From a virus: DNA of 40,771 nt. The stretch lies in the IMG/VR virus record IMGVR_UViG_3300010885_008486, positions 1-40,771 of that record; one strand, given 5' to 3'. The position numbers were made by a program, and so were the translations under genes. Under the pieces are notes generated by a model. That model saw only the letters and a program-made list of their open reading frames with translations. It made no database searches and had not been told where the DNA came from. This document shows positions 38,470 through 40,771 of the stretch, piece by piece; the first letter of the stretch is position 1; each line of letters opens with the position of its first letter.

Positions 38470-39474
38470 ATGGCAAAATCAGATTTGCTAAAAGAAGCAA
38501 TCGCTGACGCACGTGCTGTTAAAGAAACTGCATTAGCTAATGCAAAAATTGCGTTACAAGAAGCATTTGCTCCAAGAATCCAAAGCATGTTATCTGCTAA
38601 ACTTTCTGAGGAATTAGAAGATGAAGAATTACCTGCTGACGATACTATGGGTGCTGATGTAGATTTAGAAGCTGGAAATGAAGAATTACCAGTTGACGGT
38701 GAAATGGGTGCTGATGTTGGTGATTTATCAATCGACGTAGACAACAATGGTGAATTTGATGAATTTGATATTTTTTCAAAAGAACCAATGGCTGGCGTAG
38801 AAGATGAAATGGGTGCACCGGTTGAAGAGCCATTAGATACAAACCCAGAAGATGAATATAACGAAGGTTATGATCATGATGAGTTAAATCTAGAAGCTAT
38901 TATTCGTGAATTAGAAGGTGATTTAGATACTGAAGAACCAATGGCAGATGAGCCAATGGCAGAAGGTGACTATTCTGAAGAAGATGATATGAATATCGAT
39001 GAGATTATTGAATCTATTCTTCGTGAAGATGAATTTTCAGCAGAACAAGATCTAGATGTTCCATCAAAAGATGAAGATGGTATTGTATCTGATTTGCAAA
39101 ATGAAGTAGCTGAAAAAGAAGAAGAACTTCAAGAAGCATACAAAACAGTGCACCAACTTAAATCTATTATCAATGAAGTTAACTTGTTAAACGCTAAATT
39201 GCTTTACACAAACAAATTGTTCCGTAACTTCGAATTGAACGAATCACAAAAAATGAAAGTGATTGAAAATTTCGATAGAGCAGGAAACACAAGAGAAGTA
39301 AAATTAGTATTTACAACATTAGCTGAAAGCTTTAATCGTCCAACTACTAAGAAACGTGTTGTTAAGGAATCATATGCGTCTAAAGCGACTGCAACGACAA
39401 AACCTAGCAAACCGATTATTACAGAAGGATTCGATCAAGCTGAAAGATGGAAAAAATTAGCAGGATTGCTATAA
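38470..39474 (+). CDS. 22: gp22-like prohead scaffolding core protein
   Basis: The 334-residue product sits directly before the capsid gene and has scaffold features. It has an N-terminal helix (AKSDLLKEAIADARAVKETA), a long very acidic middle (about 45-215) and a coiled-coil region (about 195-245: LQNEVAEKEEELQEAYKTVH...INEVNLLNAKLLYTNK). A helical C-terminal domain with LNESQKMKVIENFDRAGNTR follows, then a basic Ser/Thr-rich stretch and IITEGFDQAERWKKLAGLL. The Ile-Thr-Glu|Gly near the end matches the prohead-protease consensus. T4 gp22 has 269 residues; the extra length is partly repeat expansion (38623-38736). It forms the core around which gp23 assembles and is degraded during maturation. 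Confidence 0.75.
   Translation: MAKSDLLKEAIADARAVKETALANAKIALQEAFAPRIQSMLSAKLSEELEDEELPADDTMGADVDLEAGNEELPVDGEMGADVGDLSIDVDNNGEFDEFDIFSKEPMAGVEDEMGAPVEEPLDTNPEDEYNEGYDHDELNLEAIIRELEGDLDTEEPMADEPMAEGDYSEEDDMNIDEIIESILREDEFSAEQDLDVPSKDEDGIVSDLQNEVAEKEEELQEAYKTVHQLKSIINEVNLLNAKLLYTNKLFRNFELNESQKMKVIENFDRAGNTREVKLVFTTLAESFNRPTTKKRVVKESYASKATATTKPSKPIITEGFDQAERWKKLAGLL
38623..38736 (+). repeat. Two imperfect 57-base tandem units in the scaffold gene
   Basis: Units starting at 38623 and 38680 each encode 19 residues beginning EELP(A/V)D and containing MGADV. The two share GAAGAATTACC and ATGGGTGCTGATGT. They show a fairly recent in-frame duplication within the acidic region, and MGA-type relics recur further on. 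Confidence 0.7.
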
Positions 39475-39498
39475 TTATTTAAAAAAGGAAAATAAAAG

Positions 39499-40771
39499 AT
39501 GAGTATTTCAAACTTATTACAAACTAATGACTTTGTACAAAGAAACCAAGCAAAAGCATTAGTATCAAAATGGCAAAAAACAGGTCTATTAGAAGGTTTA
39601 AAAACTGAGACTGAAAGAGCTGGTATGTCTCAATTGTTAGAGAACCAAGCTAGACAATTAGTAAAAGAAGCTACTTCAACTGGTACGACTGCTGGATCTG
39701 AAGAGTGGGCAGGTGTTGCTTTACCATTGGTAAGAAGAATTTTCGCTGAATTTGCAGCAAAAGAATTCGTATCAGTTCAACCAATGAATTTACCTTCTGG
39801 ACTAGTATTCTATTTAGATTTTAAATATGGTACAGCTCAACCAGGATTTGATGATGATAACTTAAACAGAACTGGTGATCCATTTAGCGCTCCTAACGCT
39901 AATGACTCAATGTTTGGTGTTACTACTACTGATGGTGATCCAACGGGTGGTTTATATGGTGCAGGACGTTTTGGTTATTCAATTAACAACGCAACTACAT
40001 CAAACTTATCTGCAGTAGCAGCTACAGCATCAATTACAGATGCAGCAGATGTTAATTATGACGGTGCGGCTTCAGCTTCATTATCAACGTATAAAAAATT
40101 AACTATTGCATTACCAACTGATGCTGATTTATATGCAGTAAGATCATTTACATTGTTATCTGGTTCTACGGAAATTATTCCAGTACAAGCATTTACAAAA
40201 ATTGATTCTAACTACACTGCATCATTTGTTGTATCTACAACACAAGCAACAGCTCTTCAATTAGCAAAAGCTAACAGTGGATTATATGTTCAATACAGCA
40301 AACAACCTACTGATATTACTAGAGGTGATTTTGAGGATAAAAATCCATTTAAAGGATCTTCTGCTAACACAGGTATCAATACTGGTGTTGATTTAGATAT
40401 TCCAGAAATTAACTTGGAAATGCAATCAGACCCAATCGTTGCTAAAACACGTAAGTTAAAAGCAGTTTGGACTCCTGAGTTTGCTCAAGATTTAAATGCT
40501 TACCATTCAATTGACGCTGAAGCTGAATTAACTTCAATGTTATCTGAGTATGTATCAATGGAAATTGATTTAGAGATCTTAGATATGTTGATTTCTGCAG
40601 CTCCAACAGTTGAATATTGGTCAGCATTGAATAACAATGTATGGAATGGTGCTGGATTTACTCAAGCAGCAGCAGGTGCAGTTGGTGCAGCAGGTGATGG
40701 ATTCTATAACACTCAAGGTGGTTGGTTCCAAACTTTAGGTACTAAACTTCAAAAAGTATCTAACAAAATCC
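39499..40771 (+). CDS. 23: Major capsid protein, gp23-like (5' part, runs off window)
   Basis: The frame from ATG 39499 is open to the window end (424 codons). The N-terminus reads MSISNLLQTNDFVQRNQAKA, then LVSKWQKTGLLEGLKTE, matching the KW..LLEG segment of gp23 pro-regions. VALPLVRRIFAEFAAKEFVS and VQPMNLPSGLVFYLDF are the gp23 HK97-fold signature ('R..iP.l...d..gvQPM.gPtGl.F'). Later AVWTPEFAQDLNAYHSIDAE, ELTSMLSEYVSMEIDLEIL is also diagnostic. The gp23 proform is cleaved by gp21; LLE|G near residue 32 is a possible site. AAAAAAGGAAA precedes the ATG. The C-terminal part is missing only because the window stops. Confidence 0.93.
   Translation, partial: MSISNLLQTNDFVQRNQAKALVSKWQKTGLLEGLKTETERAGMSQLLENQARQLVKEATSTGTTAGSEEWAGVALPLVRRIFAEFAAKEFVSVQPMNLPSGLVFYLDFKYGTAQPGFDDDNLNRTGDPFSAPNANDSMFGVTTTDGDPTGGLYGAGRFGYSINNATTSNLSAVAATASITDAADVNYDGAASASLSTYKKLTIALPTDADLYAVRSFTLLSGSTEIIPVQAFTKIDSNYTASFVVSTTQATALQLAKANSGLYVQYSKQPTDITRGDFEDKNPFKGSSANTGINTGVDLDIPEINLEMQSDPIVAKTRKLKAVWTPEFAQDLNAYHSIDAEAELTSMLSEYVSMEIDLEILDMLISAAPTVEYWSALNNNVWNGAGFTQAAAGAVGAAGDGFYNTQGGWFQTLGTKLQKVSNKI

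Noticed and set aside
1-40771. tRNA genes, CRISPR arrays, insertion sequences or integrase/attachment sites
   Set aside because: No cloverleaf-like sequence, spaced direct repeats, transposase or integrase motifs were noticed by eye; a covariance-model scan was not possible here.

Overview
This window is part of an AT-rich genome of a T4-like contractile-tailed phage (Caudoviricetes, marine or 'far-T4' type). Every supported gene is on the + strand, tightly packed, often with TAATG/ATGA overlaps. The T4-type hallmarks are a gp5-like spike, gp25 and gp6 baseplate wedge proteins, large terminase gp17, portal gp20, prohead protease gp21, a gp22-like scaffold and the start of major capsid protein gp23, in broadly T4 order. 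The host is unknown. One signal peptide ending in ...AIA|Q would suit a Bacteroidetes/Flavobacteria host, but this is weak evidence.

Layout. 1-1108: the end of an unknown gene, a membrane-anchored small protein and a gp55-like late sigma factor. 1133-6317: baseplate hub and wedge genes. 6358-17283: a long run of virion adhesin, wedge and fibre proteins, three of them with LamG/concanavalin-like domains. 17280-19382: a minimal protein-kinase-like protein and a MORN-like protein, both with possible capsid-targeting N-termini. 19395-24146: a recombination/replication island with T7-type endonuclease I, a primase that has lost most zinc ligands, and a single-chain Mre11-Rad50 (gp47-gp46) fusion. 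24175-27304: distal tail proteins. 27341-30915: a cytidylyltransferase-ligase-like fusion, a Pro/Ala-rich protein and a zinc-binding protein. 30899-31614: two coupled membrane proteins that could be spanins. 31614-40771: the head module (gp17, gp20, two small core-like genes, gp21, two unknown genes, ribosomal protein bS21, gp22-like scaffold, gp23 cut by the window end).

Regulation. A short element, ATATTTAT plus a TTA-rich tail, lies about 11-23 bases before many late genes. With the gp55-like sigma factor it is the best candidate for this phage's late promoter, although its reverse complement matches the T4 late -10 box better, so its polarity is unresolved. At three genes it sits inside an inverted repeat. 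In the clearest case (6317-6350) the downstream arm is the ribosome-binding site, the arrangement known from T4 gene e. One terminator (38301-38330) separates bS21 from the scaffold/capsid genes, whose leader carries two hairpins and the strongest Shine-Dalgarno in the window.

Most notable items: the cytidylyltransferase-ligase fusion with an Ile-Thr-Glu protease-type site at the domain junction, the kinase-like protein, phage-encoded bS21, the Mre11-Rad50 fusion, the zinc-less primase and the promoter-in-hairpin elements. No tRNA, CRISPR array or insertion sequence was seen. No stretch over 300 bases lacks a gene; the largest gaps are 19872-20070 and 38270-38469.
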